Below, one piece after another: positions 11,194 through 20,664 of a stretch of DNA of 64,000 bases; position 1 is the first letter of the stretch, and the number at the start of each line of letters is the position of its first letter. Location of the stretch: the NCBI GenBank assembly GCA_024225635.1, contig JAAEMK010000497.1, positions 1 to 64,000 on the forward strand, given 5' to 3'. Made by a program: the position numbers and the translations under genes. The notes beneath the pieces were generated by a model. The model saw nothing but the letters and a program-made list of their open reading frames with translations. It was not told the DNA's origin and searched no databases. Source of the DNA: Desulfobacteraceae bacterium (GTDB lineage: Bacteria; Desulfobacterota; Desulfobacteria; Desulfobacterales; Desulfobacteraceae).

Positions 11194-13316
11194 TCGTCTT
11201 ACAGGGAACCCTGGAGCGGATCACCTTCCGCAACGAGGAGAATCATTACACCATTGCCAGGATCAAGACCCGGGAAACCCGGGATTCGGTGGTGGCTGTC
11301 GGGCCCATGCCCGGGGTGAGCGAGGGGGAGACCCTGCGGCTCACGGGTCAGTGGGTGGCCCATCCCAAGTACGGGGACCAGTTCAAGGTGGATTCCTTTG
11401 AGGTGACCCTTCCCGCGACCGCGGCCGGCATTCGCCGCTATCTGGGATCGGGGATCATCAAGGGGATCGGCATGACCATGGCCAAACGGATCGTGGACCA
11501 TTTCCAGGAACTCGCCCTGGAGGTGATCGAGAACGAACCCAACCGGCTCAAGGAAGTCCCTGGGATCGGGAAATCAAAGGCCGACCTCATCACCAGCGCC
11601 TGGGACAAGCACCATGCGGTGAGGCGGGTGATGAAGTTTCTCCAGGACAATGGGGTGGGCATCTCCCATGCCTCGGCCATCCTGAAATATTATGGCACCG
11701 AAAGCCTCGATATCCTGAAGAACAATCCCTATTCGGTTTCCCGGGACGTGCCCGAGGCAGGCTTTGAGGTGGCGGACACCATTGCACTTCAATCCGGGGG
11801 CAAGCCGGACGATCCCGAGCGGATCAAGGCCTGCCTGGTGTTTCTGCTCACCAGGCAGGAGTCGGACGGCCATGTGTTTGCGGAAAAAAAGGAGTTGCTT
11901 CGCCGGTGTATCGGCCTGACCGCTGCCTCGGACACGGCCGTGGACCAGGCCCTTGACGCCCTGGAGAAGAACGGCGAGGTGGTGGTGGAGGGGGAGGATG
12001 TGTATATCAAGCGGCTCCATACGGCCGAAACCGGCATTGCCGCGAGGATTAAGGCCATGCTCTCCGTGTCGGTGGAGCCCCACGACCTTTCCGATGAGGT
12101 GATCACCCAGGAGGTGCTCTCAAGGCTTGCGGTTCAGCTCTCCCCTGAGCAGATCGAGGTGGTGCAACAGGTGCTGGCCCACCGGGTGGTGGTGATCACC
12201 GGCGGCCCGGGAACGGGCAAGACCACCCTGATCCGGGCGGTGTACGCCGTGTTCAAGCGGCTGCGCCAGACCGTTACTCTAGCTGCCCCCACGGGCCGGG
12301 CGGCACGGCGGCTTCAGCAGGTTACGGACAGGAAGGCCTCCACCCTGCACCGGCTGCTCCTGTGCGATCCCGAAACCGGGGAGTTTGCCCGGAATCCCAT
12401 GAATCCGCTTGATTCGGACGTGGTGATCGTGGATGAGGCCTCCATGGTGGACACCATGCTCATGTACCATCTCGTCCAGGCCGTGCCCGTCAATTCCGTG
12501 CTCATCCTTGTGGGGGATATTTTCCAGCTGCCCTCGGTGGGGCCGGGGAACGTGCTTTCCGATCTTATCGCATCGGAGGTGGTCAAGACCTTTGCCCTCA
12601 CCCGGATATTCCGGCAGGCGGAGCAGAGCCCCATTGTGCGCAACGCCCACTGCATCCGGAAGGGGGAGATGCCAACCCTTGAAAACAGTGCCGCTGAGCT
12701 GTCCGAATTCTATTTCATCGAGAGTGCTTCCCCGGAACGGGTGGTGGAGAACATTGTGGAGCTTTGCAGCAACCGGATCCGGAAAGCCTTTCCCCATGTG
12801 GACGAGATCCAGGTGCTGACCCCCATGCACAGGGGAGAGGGCGGCACCATCAACCTGAACCAGCGGCTCCAGCAGGTGATCAACACTAATCCCGGGGGGA
12901 TCGGGGCAAGGGGTTTTGTGTTCAAGACAGGGGACAAGGTGATGCATCTCAAGAACAATTACCAGAAGGACGTGTTCAACGGCGATATCGGCATCGTCCA
13001 CGAGGTGGCGAAATCCGAGGGACGGCTCTCCGTGGACTACGACGGAAGGATCGTGGATTACGACCTCCTGGAGCTGGACGAGCTCACCCTTGCCTATGCC
13101 GTGTCCGTGCATAAGTCCCAGGGATCGGAATACTCGGCCGTGGTGATCGCCATGACCACCCAGCACTATCCGCTTCTCCAGCGCAACCTGCTTTACACGG
13201 CCATGACCCGGGGCAGGGATCTCGTCATCGTGGTGGGCTCCCGGCGGGCCGTGGAGATCGCTTTGAACAACAATCGGACCGACGATCGCCTTTCCGGCCT
13301 TGCCAATCGCTTCTGA
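11190..13316 (+). CDS. recD2: ATP-dependent helicase RecD2
   Basis: I place the start at 11190, where ATGA overlaps the gmhB stop. The resulting MIVLQGTLERITFRNEENHYTIARI N-terminus is typical of RecD2, giving 708 residues. An N-terminal OB-like region and helix-hairpin-helix repeats (VPGIGKSKADLI) come first. The SF1B helicase core then has Walker A ITGGPGTGKTTL near residue 340, DEASMVD, and the late HKSQGSEY and YTAMTR motifs. RecD2 is a 5'-3' helicase acting outside RecBCD in replication fork and mismatch repair. An upstream in-frame ATG at 11154 is less likely. Confidence 0.93.
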   Translation: MIVLQGTLERITFRNEENHYTIARIKTRETRDSVVAVGPMPGVSEGETLRLTGQWVAHPKYGDQFKVDSFEVTLPATAAGIRRYLGSGIIKGIGMTMAKRIVDHFQELALEVIENEPNRLKEVPGIGKSKADLITSAWDKHHAVRRVMKFLQDNGVGISHASAILKYYGTESLDILKNNPYSVSRDVPEAGFEVADTIALQSGGKPDDPERIKACLVFLLTRQESDGHVFAEKKELLRRCIGLTAASDTAVDQALDALEKNGEVVVEGEDVYIKRLHTAETGIAARIKAMLSVSVEPHDLSDEVITQEVLSRLAVQLSPEQIEVVQQVLAHRVVVITGGPGTGKTTLIRAVYAVFKRLRQTVTLAAPTGRAARRLQQVTDRKASTLHRLLLCDPETGEFARNPMNPLDSDVVIVDEASMVDTMLMYHLVQAVPVNSVLILVGDIFQLPSVGPGNVLSDLIASEVVKTFALTRIFRQAEQSPIVRNAHCIRKGEMPTLENSAAELSEFYFIESASPERVVENIVELCSNRIRKAFPHVDEIQVLTPMHRGEGGTINLNQRLQQVINTNPGGIGARGFVFKTGDKVMHLKNNYQKDVFNGDIGIVHEVAKSEGRLSVDYDGRIVDYDLLELDELTLAYAVSVHKSQGSEYSAVVIAMTTQHYPLLQRNLLYTAMTRGRDLVIVVGSRRAVEIALNNNRTDDRLSGLANRF

Positions 13317-13377
13317 CAGGAAACAGGACTATGAATGTTTTGCTTTCCCCTTGGCCAGGCCGGCCTTTAATGGGGGA

Positions 13378-13421
13378 ACAGGGAAAGAGGGAGAGGAAAA
13401 CGGGTGCTTCCCCTCCCCTGT
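13378..13421. terminator. Hairpin between convergent genes
   Basis: ACAGGG with GGGAGAGGAA pairs with TTCCCCTCCC and CCCTGT, with mismatches, between recD2 and the convergent CGGC gene. There is no T-run on either strand, so it is a weak candidate for a shared terminator. Confidence 0.3.
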
Positions 13422-13432
13422 CTTAAGGGCGA

Positions 13433-13777
13433 TCAGTGGTAGTCGTGGGTGCCGAGGACCACATCGATGCCGAATTTACCCTTGAGCATTTCGGCCTTTT
13501 CTTCAGGTGTGGTATAGGGACAATCGGGTTTGGCATTGGCCATACAGGACGACAGATAGATCTTGTCCGGTTTGAGTTCGGCAAGCTTCATGGTCATGCC
13601 CGTGTTGGGAACCAGGGTGCGGCCGGGGCATTCGCACTTGACAAATCCCACCACCTGGGACTCTGATTCAAATTTGCCATCGCCAAGGGCTGCCGCCTTG
13701 AGGCATCTCCATTCGCCGGGACAGCCGTATCCGGCGTCCATGTACGCTCCGCATCCAACTATGACAACTTTCTCCAT
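13433..13777 (-). CDS. CGGC domain-containing protein
   Basis: The 114-residue protein matches the small CGGC (PF08821-type) family. It starts EKVVIVGCGAY, has conserved cysteines in GYGCPGEWRC and KCECPGRT, and ends with YLSSCMAN...PDCPY. The cysteine pattern suggests metal or cluster binding, but no reaction is established for the family. It stands alone on the minus strand between recD2 and an exporter, with a good ribosome site (GGAGGAGACATGG) before its ATG. Confidence 0.8.
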   Translation of the reverse strand: MEKVVIVGCGAYMDAGYGCPGEWRCLKAAALGDGKFESESQVVGFVKCECPGRTLVPNTGMTMKLAELKPDKIYLSSCMANAKPDCPYTTPEEKAEMLKGKFGIDVVLGTHDYH

Positions 13778-13874
13778 GTCTCCTCCTTACTCGGTTAAGG
13801 GTAATTATGAGTTTTTGCTCACGGATATTAGGTATCAACCCGGACCGGATTATTCAACAGGAAAGTTATTTATT

Positions 13875-13903
13875 TTGACAAGAAACCGGGAAATGGCTAT
13901 GAA
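13875..13903 (+). promoter_or_regulatory. Promoter giving a probable leaderless mRNA
   Basis: TTGACA (13875-13880), a 17-bp spacer and TATGAA (13898-13903) end only eight bases before the EamA start codon at 13912. Transcription would begin at or next to the ATG. This fits the absence of a Shine-Dalgarno sequence there. Confidence 0.45.
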
Positions 13904-13911
13904 CTATATCC

Positions 13912-14787
13912 ATGCAGACACTCGGATATCTCTATATATTGATCGCGGCCATGCTCTGGGGGTTTCTCGGCCCCTTTGCCAGGCTGGCCTTTCACGAGGG
14001 GATTTCACCTTTGGAGGTGGCGTTCTGGCGGGCCGTGCTTGCCTGGCTGCTGTTTGCCTCCCAGGTCCTTGTCGCCCGGCGGGTCCGGGTGCGTCGCCGG
14101 GATCTTCCCGGGCTGGCCCTGTTCGGTTTTCTCTGTGTCACCCTTTTTTTCGGCTCCTACCAGGTGGCTGTCGCCAGGGGAGGGGCGGCCCTTGCATCGG
14201 TGCTGCTCTATACCGCCCCTGCCTGGGTGTTTCTCCTGTCCCGGCTGTTTTTTAAGGAGCGCATTACCCCAAGGAAGATGGCGGCCCTGGTTCTCACCCT
14301 TGGGGGGATCGTGCTGGTTTCCGGGACCGGGAAACCTTCGGCCGGTTCCATGGGGCCTGATGGGGGCGCGGCCGTTCTGTTCGGGCTCCTGGCCGGGTTC
14401 TGCTACTCCCTGTACTACATCTTTGGCAAGTATTTTTCAGACAAGTATTCGGCGCCGGTGCTTTTTTTCTATACCCTGCCGTTCGGGGCGGTCTGTTTGC
14501 TGCCCTGGTTCTCCTTTGCTGAAAAGAGCGCGGCCGCATGGGCCGCCCTTTGGGCCATCGCCTTTCTTTCCACCTTTGGGGCCTATCATTTCTATTACGC
14601 GGGCCTGAAACGGGTCGAGGCCGGGCGCGCCTCCATCATTGCCACGGCAGAGCCGGTTGTGGCGGCCCTCACCGCCTGGTGCTGGTGGGGGGAGCGGTTT
14701 ACTCTCACCGGTTACCTGGGCAGCGGCCTCATCCTTTTGGCCGTCCTTCTCATGATCCGGGGGGAACCCGGGGAAGCCCGGCCATGA
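13912..14787 (+). CDS. EamA family (DMT) transporter
   Basis: This 291-residue inner-membrane protein has ten predicted hydrophobic helices in two EamA repeats (about 5-138 and 155-288), the drug/metabolite transporter layout. The substrate cannot be told from sequence; amino acid or metabolite export is common in the family. The start has no ribosome site, and the promoter lies immediately upstream, so a leaderless message is likely. Its last 38 bp overlap the convergent lipoprotein gene (14750-15424). Confidence 0.9.
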   Translation: MQTLGYLYILIAAMLWGFLGPFARLAFHEGISPLEVAFWRAVLAWLLFASQVLVARRVRVRRRDLPGLALFGFLCVTLFFGSYQVAVARGGAALASVLLYTAPAWVFLLSRLFFKERITPRKMAALVLTLGGIVLVSGTGKPSAGSMGPDGGAAVLFGLLAGFCYSLYYIFGKYFSDKYSAPVLFFYTLPFGAVCLLPWFSFAEKSAAAWAALWAIAFLSTFGAYHFYYAGLKRVEAGRASIIATAEPVVAALTAWCWWGERFTLTGYLGSGLILLAVLLMIRGEPGEARP

Positions 14788-15424
14788 ATTCCCGGATGAT
14801 TTCCTCAAGCAGGGTGTTCCATCCCCTGACAAGGGTGGCTGGGGCCGGGTTCTCGAGGGCCAGTTCCCGGGTAAAGGTCTTTGATACCGGTTCTCCCCGG
14901 CCCTCTTTTCCGGCCGGGGCAAGTAAGATGGCAAGCTCCATCATTGCAAGGGGGTGCCCGGGCGTGCTGAAGTCGCCGTGGAGCCGGACCACCTTGCCCG
15001 ACAGCCTGTAGGCGGCAGGGGCCCCCGGGGTGGATGCGGTGAACCGTTTTGTGTCAAACAGGGCCTGCTTGACCGCCTCGGTGATCATCCGCTGGGGCGG
15101 GATGATGAATTCATGGTAATAATCGGTTTCAAACCGGAATTCTCCCATGCGGTAGACAAAGGAGTTGGTGGTGTACATGGGAGCGATCTCAAACTCCTTG
15201 ACCATGACGGGCACCGGGGCCCTGGAGACAGCGGCTGTCCCGGAGACAACGGTTGTCCCGGAGACAACGGTTGTCCCGGAGAAACCGGCTGGGGCTTCTA
15301 TCCTTGCTTCCAGGCTGTAGAGCTGTTTTTCAACGGGCGTTCGTTTCAGGGGGAAACAGCCGGCAACCAGCATGAGGGAGGCCAGGGCGGCCATTAAGAA
15401 TCGTCCACGTGGGTGTGTCATCAT
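14750..15424 (-). CDS. ABC-type lipid transport auxiliary lipoprotein
   Basis: The 224-residue protein has a signal peptide with lipobox LVAGC and matches the ABC_trans_aux family (PF03886-type, like PqiC and YmbA). It is the last gene of an mlaE-mlaF-mlaD operon and overlaps mlaD by four bases. It should work in the periplasm or outer membrane as part of a lipid-transport machine. Near residues 47-65 an 18-bp tandem DNA repeat (15225-15290) encodes GTTVVS-type repeats in a linker that ordinary family members lack. The assignment rests on position plus the overall pattern. Confidence 0.8.
   Translation of the reverse strand: MMTHPRGRFLMAALASLMLVAGCFPLKRTPVEKQLYSLEARIEAPAGFSGTTVVSGTTVVSGTAAVSRAPVPVMVKEFEIAPMYTTNSFVYRMGEFRFETDYYHEFIIPPQRMITEAVKQALFDTKRFTASTPGAPAAYRLSGKVVRLHGDFSTPGHPLAMMELAILLAPAGKEGRGEPVSKTFTRELALENPAPATLVRGWNTLLEEIIREFMAGLPRVPPGS
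15225..15290. repeat. 18-bp tandem repeat inside the lipoprotein gene
   Basis: The unit GGAGACAACGGTTGTCCC occurs twice exactly, is preceded by a two-mismatch copy, and is followed by a partial copy. Being a multiple of three, it keeps the frame and adds six residues per copy. It is a likely site of slippage variation between strains. Confidence 0.85.
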
Positions 15425-16434
15425 TTTTCTTCCTTTTTTCCCGGGGGCTTATCAAAGAGCAGTCTGCCGGGATAGCGCTTGAGATCCTGGCTCATCTGCT
15501 TCAGGTTTTCCGAGGCGGTTTTCAGGTTTTCCACCATCTCTTTGATGCTGCCGGCGTTGACCCACATCATCTCGTCCACCAGCCGGGAGGTGGTGTTAAG
15601 GGAGCCTGCCGTGTGGCTGGTGGCGGCGGCGGCCTGCCTGAACTCCTTCAGGGTTTCCTCAATGGGGTTTCTGGCCTGTTCCACGATGGTCCTGGCCCCT
15701 GCCATGGTGGCCCGGGCATCATCCATCAGCTCCCGGGTCCGGGTGGAGGCAAAGAAGCCGTCCAGCTTTTGGTTGGTTTGCCGGACCTCTTTCAGGAGGG
15801 TTGCGGCCTGGAAGGAGATCTCCTTGACGTCGGCCTCCCCCAGCTTTTCCCCTGTCAGGGAGAGGAGGTCCTGGAGTTTCACCACCAGGCCCTGGATGTT
15901 GATGGTTTCAAGGTTTTTCATGATCCTGTCCAGGGATTCCCCCATCTGGGTGATCTTGTTGGGGTGGGAGGGAATGTAAGGATGTTTGGGGGTCCAGGCG
16001 ATCTCAAGGGGGGCGGTTTCGGTTTTATCCATGTATCCCGTCTCAAGATAGGCCGCGCCTGTAAGACCCTTGAAGGCCATCTGAACGGTGAGTCCGTCGG
16101 CCAGGGCCTGCCGGATACGTTCTTCCGTCGTATCTCCTGTCTGGCCAAGGGAGATGTCTTCAAACAGGGAGATGATCACGAGCACATAGTCGGTCCGGAT
16201 ATCGTAGATCCGTGAGGCGCCGGTGATGGTCTTGACCTTGCCGATCTCGATGCCCCGGTATTTGACGGGCGATCCCACATCCAGGCCCTGGACCGTCTCG
16301 TTGAAACAGGTCTCCACCAGGATTTCCCGCTTTAGAAAGTCGCCCGCTCCCAGCAGGGCAAGCCCCAGGACCAGGAGGGTGAAGGCCGTGATCACAAACA
16401 CGCCCAGTTTGAAATAGTTTGCTTGTTCGCTCAT
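15421..16434 (-). CDS. mlaD: MCE/MlaD family lipid-binding protein
   Basis: The 337-residue protein has one N-terminal transmembrane helix (about 10-30) followed by an MCE domain (about 38-120, with VKYRGIEIGKV). A long helical C-terminal part is rich in heptad-like segments. MlaD-type hexamers sit in the periplasm on the MlaE permease and pass lipids between membranes. It lies 15 bp after mlaF in the same operon. The long C-terminal helix is more like the tunnel-forming MCE proteins than the short E. coli MlaD. Confidence 0.88.
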   Translation of the reverse strand: MSEQANYFKLGVFVITAFTLLVLGLALLGAGDFLKREILVETCFNETVQGLDVGSPVKYRGIEIGKVKTITGASRIYDIRTDYVLVIISLFEDISLGQTGDTTEERIRQALADGLTVQMAFKGLTGAAYLETGYMDKTETAPLEIAWTPKHPYIPSHPNKITQMGESLDRIMKNLETINIQGLVVKLQDLLSLTGEKLGEADVKEISFQAATLLKEVRQTNQKLDGFFASTRTRELMDDARATMAGARTIVEQARNPIEETLKEFRQAAAATSHTAGSLNTTSRLVDEMMWVNAGSIKEMVENLKTASENLKQMSQDLKRYPGRLLFDKPPGKKEEK

Positions 16435-16449
16435 GTTCTCTTCTCTTTG

Positions 16450-17199
16450 TTAGGGGATTCTGTTGAAAAAATTGTAGACCCGCGGATCCTCTTTTTTCTG
16501 CTTCAGTGACCGGGGGGAGCCCGTGGCGATGATTCCTTTGACGCTTTTCTCCAGCATGATGACCCGGTCCGCGATGGAGAAGATACTGTCGAGTTCATGG
16601 GTCACGATGACAAAGGTGATGCCCAGGGAGGAGCGAAGCTCCTTGATGAGCCGGTCCAGGCCGGCGGATGTGACGGGATCCAGGCCCGCCGATGGCTCGT
16701 CCAGGAAGATGATGGCCGGATCCAGGGCCATGGCCCTGGCCAGGGCGGCCCGCTTTTTCATGCCGCCGCTCAGGGCGTCGGGCAAGAGGTCGACACTGTC
16801 CCTTAACCCCACAAGGTCCAGCTTCATCCGGGCGATGGCATCGATGGCGGCGGCAGGCAGGCGGGAGAACTCCGCCAGGGGGAGTTTGACATTTTCCAGC
16901 ACCGTCATGGAGCCGAACAGGGCGCCGCTCTGGAACGCCACCCCGATGCCCCTGAGGATCTCGAGCCGCTGGCGGGGCGATGCCGATGCAATGTCCCTTC
17001 CCATAATCCCGATGGCGCCTTTTTGGGGTGTCAAGAGCCCGGTCATGTGTTTCAAAAGGGTGCTTTTCCCGCAGCCGGAGCCGCCCAGGATCACAAAGAT
17101 CTCCTTGGGGTTCACATGAAAGCTGATGTCGTCGAACAGGGTGAAATCCCTGTACCCGGATGTCAGGTGGTTCACCTCTATAACAGGCTGTTTTTCCAT
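16450..17199 (-). CDS. mlaF: MlaF-like lipid ABC transporter ATPase
   Basis: The ATPase has Walker A GGSGCGKST, signature LSGGMKKRAALARA and Walker B IIFLDEPSAGLDP, followed by the switch histidine in VTHEL. I choose the ATG at 17199 (MEKQPVIEV), three bases after the mlaE stop, giving 249 residues. A longer frame from 17247 would overlap mlaE. It powers the MlaE permease for retrograde or anterograde phospholipid movement in the envelope. Confidence 0.92.
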   Translation of the reverse strand: MEKQPVIEVNHLTSGYRDFTLFDDISFHVNPKEIFVILGGSGCGKSTLLKHMTGLLTPQKGAIGIMGRDIASASPRQRLEILRGIGVAFQSGALFGSMTVLENVKLPLAEFSRLPAAAIDAIARMKLDLVGLRDSVDLLPDALSGGMKKRAALARAMALDPAIIFLDEPSAGLDPVTSAGLDRLIKELRSSLGITFVIVTHELDSIFSIADRVIMLEKSVKGIIATGSPRSLKQKKEDPRVYNFFNRIP

Positions 17200-17203
17200 G
17201 GTG

Positions 17204-18337
17204 TTAGATTCCAAGGCAATAATAGAGTACGGAAAAGATGCCGTCAAACACGGCGATCAAGATGATGCCGGTCACCACGGCCCGGGTGGTGGCGATGCCC
17301 ACGGCGCTGGGGCCGCTTGTGGCCTGGATGCCCCGGATGCAGCCGGCACAGGCGATGAGCATCCCAAAGACAAAGCATTTCACAAGCCCGCCCGTGAAAT
17401 CGATCCAGGTGACAAAGGAGATCACCTGGTTGTAGTAGGTGACGGCGGGATATCCCATGGAGATGAGCACCACGGAGCCGCCCATGATGCCCACAAAATT
17501 GGCGAATATGGTCAGCAACGGCGTGATGAACACGGCCGCGAGGATCCGGGGGACCATGAGGAAGCGCACAGGGTCCAGGCCCATGGTGGTGAGGGCGTCG
17601 ATCTCCTCGTTGATCTTCATGGTGCCGATCTCGGCCGCAAAGGCGGCGCCCGACCGGCCGGCCAGGATAATGGCCGTCATCAAAGGCGAAAGCTCCCTGA
17701 CCATGGCGATGCCGATCAGGTTGGCGACATATATCTCGGCACCGAACATCTTCATGGGCATGGCCGACTGGAACGCCATGACAAGGCCCACTATGAAGCT
17801 GATCAGGGCCACGATGGGAAGTGCGTTCACCCCGGCCCGTTCCGCGGCGAGCAGGGCGTCCTTCCAGCGGATGGTGGAAGGATGAAAAAGGGCGTGGGCC
17901 AATGCCCAAAAGATCTCTCCCACATGGGAGATGAATTCGGTCTTTCTTTCAAGCTGGATGGAGAGCGCCCTTCCCCGGTTTTCCACAAAGGAGCGGCTGG
18001 GGGCGGATCGCTTTGAACCGGGACCCGCCCCGGTCATCCGTCGTGCGAGATCCACCAGGGGTTCACTTTCGGGGGGAAGGCCCTGAATTCGGATGGCGCC
18101 CCGGTTTTTCTCTTTCCAGCGGGTTTCCAGGGTGGCGACAAGGGCTGCCCCGGCACTGTCCAGGTAATCGACCTTGTCAAGGTCAAGGACGAGGCTTTGG
18201 GCCCGGCAGGACGCTACCAGCTCTTCGGCCTGCTGCCACACCACGCCTGCGCCCCGGTTGTCCAGGCGGCCTGCCAGGGTGATGGTACGACCCTTGGGCG
18301 TATCCTGCCGGGTGGATACGGTGGTTTGGGAATTCAT
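17204..18337 (-). CDS. mlaE: MlaE family permease with N-terminal STAS domain
   Basis: A STAS domain (SLVLDLDKVDYLDSAGAALV) precedes the MlaE permease domain with its membrane helices and the AEIGTMKINEEIDAL motif. In E. coli the STAS domain is a separate protein, MlaB, so this is an MlaB-MlaE fusion, common in Desulfobacterota. I start it at the ATG at 18337; an ATG at 18379 and a GTG at 18454 are in frame and cannot be excluded. It is the first gene of the lipid transport operon, divergent from the kinase gene. Confidence 0.9.
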   Translation of the reverse strand: MNSQTTVSTRQDTPKGRTITLAGRLDNRGAGVVWQQAEELVASCRAQSLVLDLDKVDYLDSAGAALVATLETRWKEKNRGAIRIQGLPPESEPLVDLARRMTGAGPGSKRSAPSRSFVENRGRALSIQLERKTEFISHVGEIFWALAHALFHPSTIRWKDALLAAERAGVNALPIVALISFIVGLVMAFQSAMPMKMFGAEIYVANLIGIAMVRELSPLMTAIILAGRSGAAFAAEIGTMKINEEIDALTTMGLDPVRFLMVPRILAAVFITPLLTIFANFVGIMGGSVVLISMGYPAVTYYNQVISFVTWIDFTGGLVKCFVFGMLIACAGCIRGIQATSGPSAVGIATTRAVVTGIILIAVFDGIFSVLYYCLGI

Positions 18338-18566
18338 GGTTTGCCCCCCGTGGGGGGGCGTTGGGGGGCTAGCTTCCATGGTTGTGATCCATTTTTTCGA
18401 TTCAGGCGCCTTTTGTTTATTGATTCCGTTTTGGCTTGTCTTCAGGTAAAACACTCATACCAGACTTTATAGCACTTGACTACCCCCCTCTCTTTTGTAA
18501 AAATCAAGGTGGTATCGTCTTTATTCATATAGAAAATTTTTTTTTGTGGAGAACAGGGGGCAGGTC

Positions 18567-20630
18567 ATGGGTGTGGGAATAAAAACAAGCGATGATGTCC
18601 CACGGGACCATGCCAGGCTTTTTTCCAGTATTTTTCATGGATTGCCCGCCGCCGTCTCTGTCATTGGAGTTGCGGACGGCAGCTTCATTGAGGTCAACCA
18701 GGCGTTTGAGCGGATCTTTGAATATGAAAGGGACCGGATACTTGGTAAAAAAATCCTGGAGCTGAACCTGTGGGTCTACCGGAGACGGTACCAGGAGTTC
18801 ATGGCGCTGTTTGAGGAGAATTCGGTTGTGACCGATTTCGAGGCACGGTTTTTGACCCGGTCCGGCCGCATGTTTACAGGGCTTGTCTCTGCGGAAAGCA
18901 TTGAATACAATGGGGTTCAATGCATCGTCATGGTGGTGTTCGACGTCACCCGCCAGAAGAAGAAGGAGCGGATCAACAAAGCCCTTCTGAACGTCTCCCG
19001 GGCCGCCCACCAGCCGGGGTCCACAAAGGATCTTTGCTCCCACATCCACAGGGCCCTGGAATACTCCATCAACATGACCAACTTTTTTATCGCCCTGTAC
19101 GATAAGGAGCAGGACATTATCTCCTTTCCCTATTATGTGGATGAAAAGGACGGGGTCGGGGTCATTTTCAATGCGAAAAAGAGCTCCTCCCTCTGTTCCG
19201 AGGTGATCCGGCGGAAAACCACCCTGTTGTTTACCGATAATGAACTCAAGGAGCGGTATGCCCGGATGGACAGCCGTTTCCCCGGCACCATGCCCCGGAT
19301 CTGGCTGGGCGCGCCCATGAAGGTCAGGGGGGAGGTGATCGGGGTGGTGGCCGTTCAATCCTATGCGGATCCGACCATGTTCAACCAGGATGACGCCGCC
19401 CTCCTCGAGGCCGTGTCCAGCCAGATCGCCGCCTCCATTGAGCAGCAGCGGGAGGAGGAGGAAAAGGTCCAGCTCCGGGCCCAGCTCGGCCAGGCACAGA
19501 AGATGGAGGCCCTGGGCACCCTTGCCGGCGGCATTGCCCACGATTTCAACAATATCATCGCGGCCATAATGGGATATACCCAGCTGGTCCAGATGGACAG
19601 CCACGATAACCCCCCGCTTCAGAAAAAGCTGGAACGGATCTACAAGGCCTGCCTCCGGGCCAAGGACCTGGTCCAGCAAATCCTCGGCTTCAGCCGGCAC
19701 CATGAGTCTGATATGTCTCCCATACGGCTTGGGCTGATCGTCAAGGAGACATTCAAGTTTTTGCGGGCCACCCTGCCCTCCACCCTCACCCTCAAGCTCC
19801 AGCTCGATGGGGTCCGGGATACGGTCATGGGCAATTCCAGCCAGATCCATCAGATCCTGATGAACCTGTGCACCAATGCCGCCCATGCCATGGGGGATCA
19901 GCCCGGGATCTTGTCGGTGAAGCTCAGGGAGACACGGGTGCAGCAGATAATGAGGATCAAGGGGGGAGAGCTTCTGCCCGGCACCTATGTGCTTCTCACG
20001 ATCACGGACACGGGCCACGGCATGGATTCAGAGATCATGAATCGGATCTTTGAGCCGTTTTTTACCACAAAGACCGATGGCAAGGGCACAGGGCTTGGTC
20101 TTTCCCTGGTGCATACCATCGTGCAGAACCATGAGGGCGGGGTGGATGTGGAATCCAGTGAGGGCCACGGGGCGTGCTTCAAGATCTTTCTGCCCCTGTA
20201 TGATGAGAAACTAGGCCAGACGGCCTTGCCGGAACAGGAGCATCTGTTGAGGGGCGGGGAAACGATTCTCCTGGTTGACGATGAGGAGGCCATTGTCCAG
20301 TCCATGGCCGAGTTCCTCCGGGATATGGGATACCATGTCACGGCCATGGAGAGCAGCCCAGCGGCCCTGTCCGAGTTTCGAAACAGCCCCCGGGAGTTTG
20401 ACCTTGTGATCACGGACATGACCATGCCCTTTCTCACCGGGTTTGACCTGGCACGTGAGATGATCCAGATTCGCCCGGAACTCCCCATCCTTTTGTGCAC
20501 CGGTTTTGGCGCCGAGGTGAGCCGGGAGGAAAGCGCAGCCGTGGGGATCAGAAAGGTCCTGCACAAACCCATGGATCTTGTGGAGCTTGCCAAAGAGATC
20601 AGGAATGTCCTGGACGCTTCGGCTCTCTGA
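18567..20630 (+). CDS. Hybrid sensor histidine kinase with PAS, GAF and receiver
   Basis: Starting at the ATG at 18567, which follows a GGGGGCAGG site, the 687-residue protein has no membrane segment. Domains in order are PAS (about 15-130), GAF (about 140-290), HisKA with the H-box GGIAHDFNNI, HATPase with TDTGHGMD and GKGTGLGLS, and a C-terminal receiver with LLVDDEE, phospho-acceptor Asp in LVITDMTMP, and the late Lys in LHKPMD. It is a cytoplasmic sensor. No separate response regulator or output protein adjoins it, and its signal is unknown. Confidence 0.93.
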   Translation: MGVGIKTSDDVPRDHARLFSSIFHGLPAAVSVIGVADGSFIEVNQAFERIFEYERDRILGKKILELNLWVYRRRYQEFMALFEENSVVTDFEARFLTRSGRMFTGLVSAESIEYNGVQCIVMVVFDVTRQKKKERINKALLNVSRAAHQPGSTKDLCSHIHRALEYSINMTNFFIALYDKEQDIISFPYYVDEKDGVGVIFNAKKSSSLCSEVIRRKTTLLFTDNELKERYARMDSRFPGTMPRIWLGAPMKVRGEVIGVVAVQSYADPTMFNQDDAALLEAVSSQIAASIEQQREEEEKVQLRAQLGQAQKMEALGTLAGGIAHDFNNIIAAIMGYTQLVQMDSHDNPPLQKKLERIYKACLRAKDLVQQILGFSRHHESDMSPIRLGLIVKETFKFLRATLPSTLTLKLQLDGVRDTVMGNSSQIHQILMNLCTNAAHAMGDQPGILSVKLRETRVQQIMRIKGGELLPGTYVLLTITDTGHGMDSEIMNRIFEPFFTTKTDGKGTGLGLSLVHTIVQNHEGGVDVESSEGHGACFKIFLPLYDEKLGQTALPEQEHLLRGGETILLVDDEEAIVQSMAEFLRDMGYHVTAMESSPAALSEFRNSPREFDLVITDMTMPFLTGFDLAREMIQIRPELPILLCTGFGAEVSREESAAVGIRKVLHKPMDLVELAKEIRNVLDASAL

Positions 20631-20664
20631 ATACCAATCCTTTTTTGGTTTCAAGGAGGTGTGA

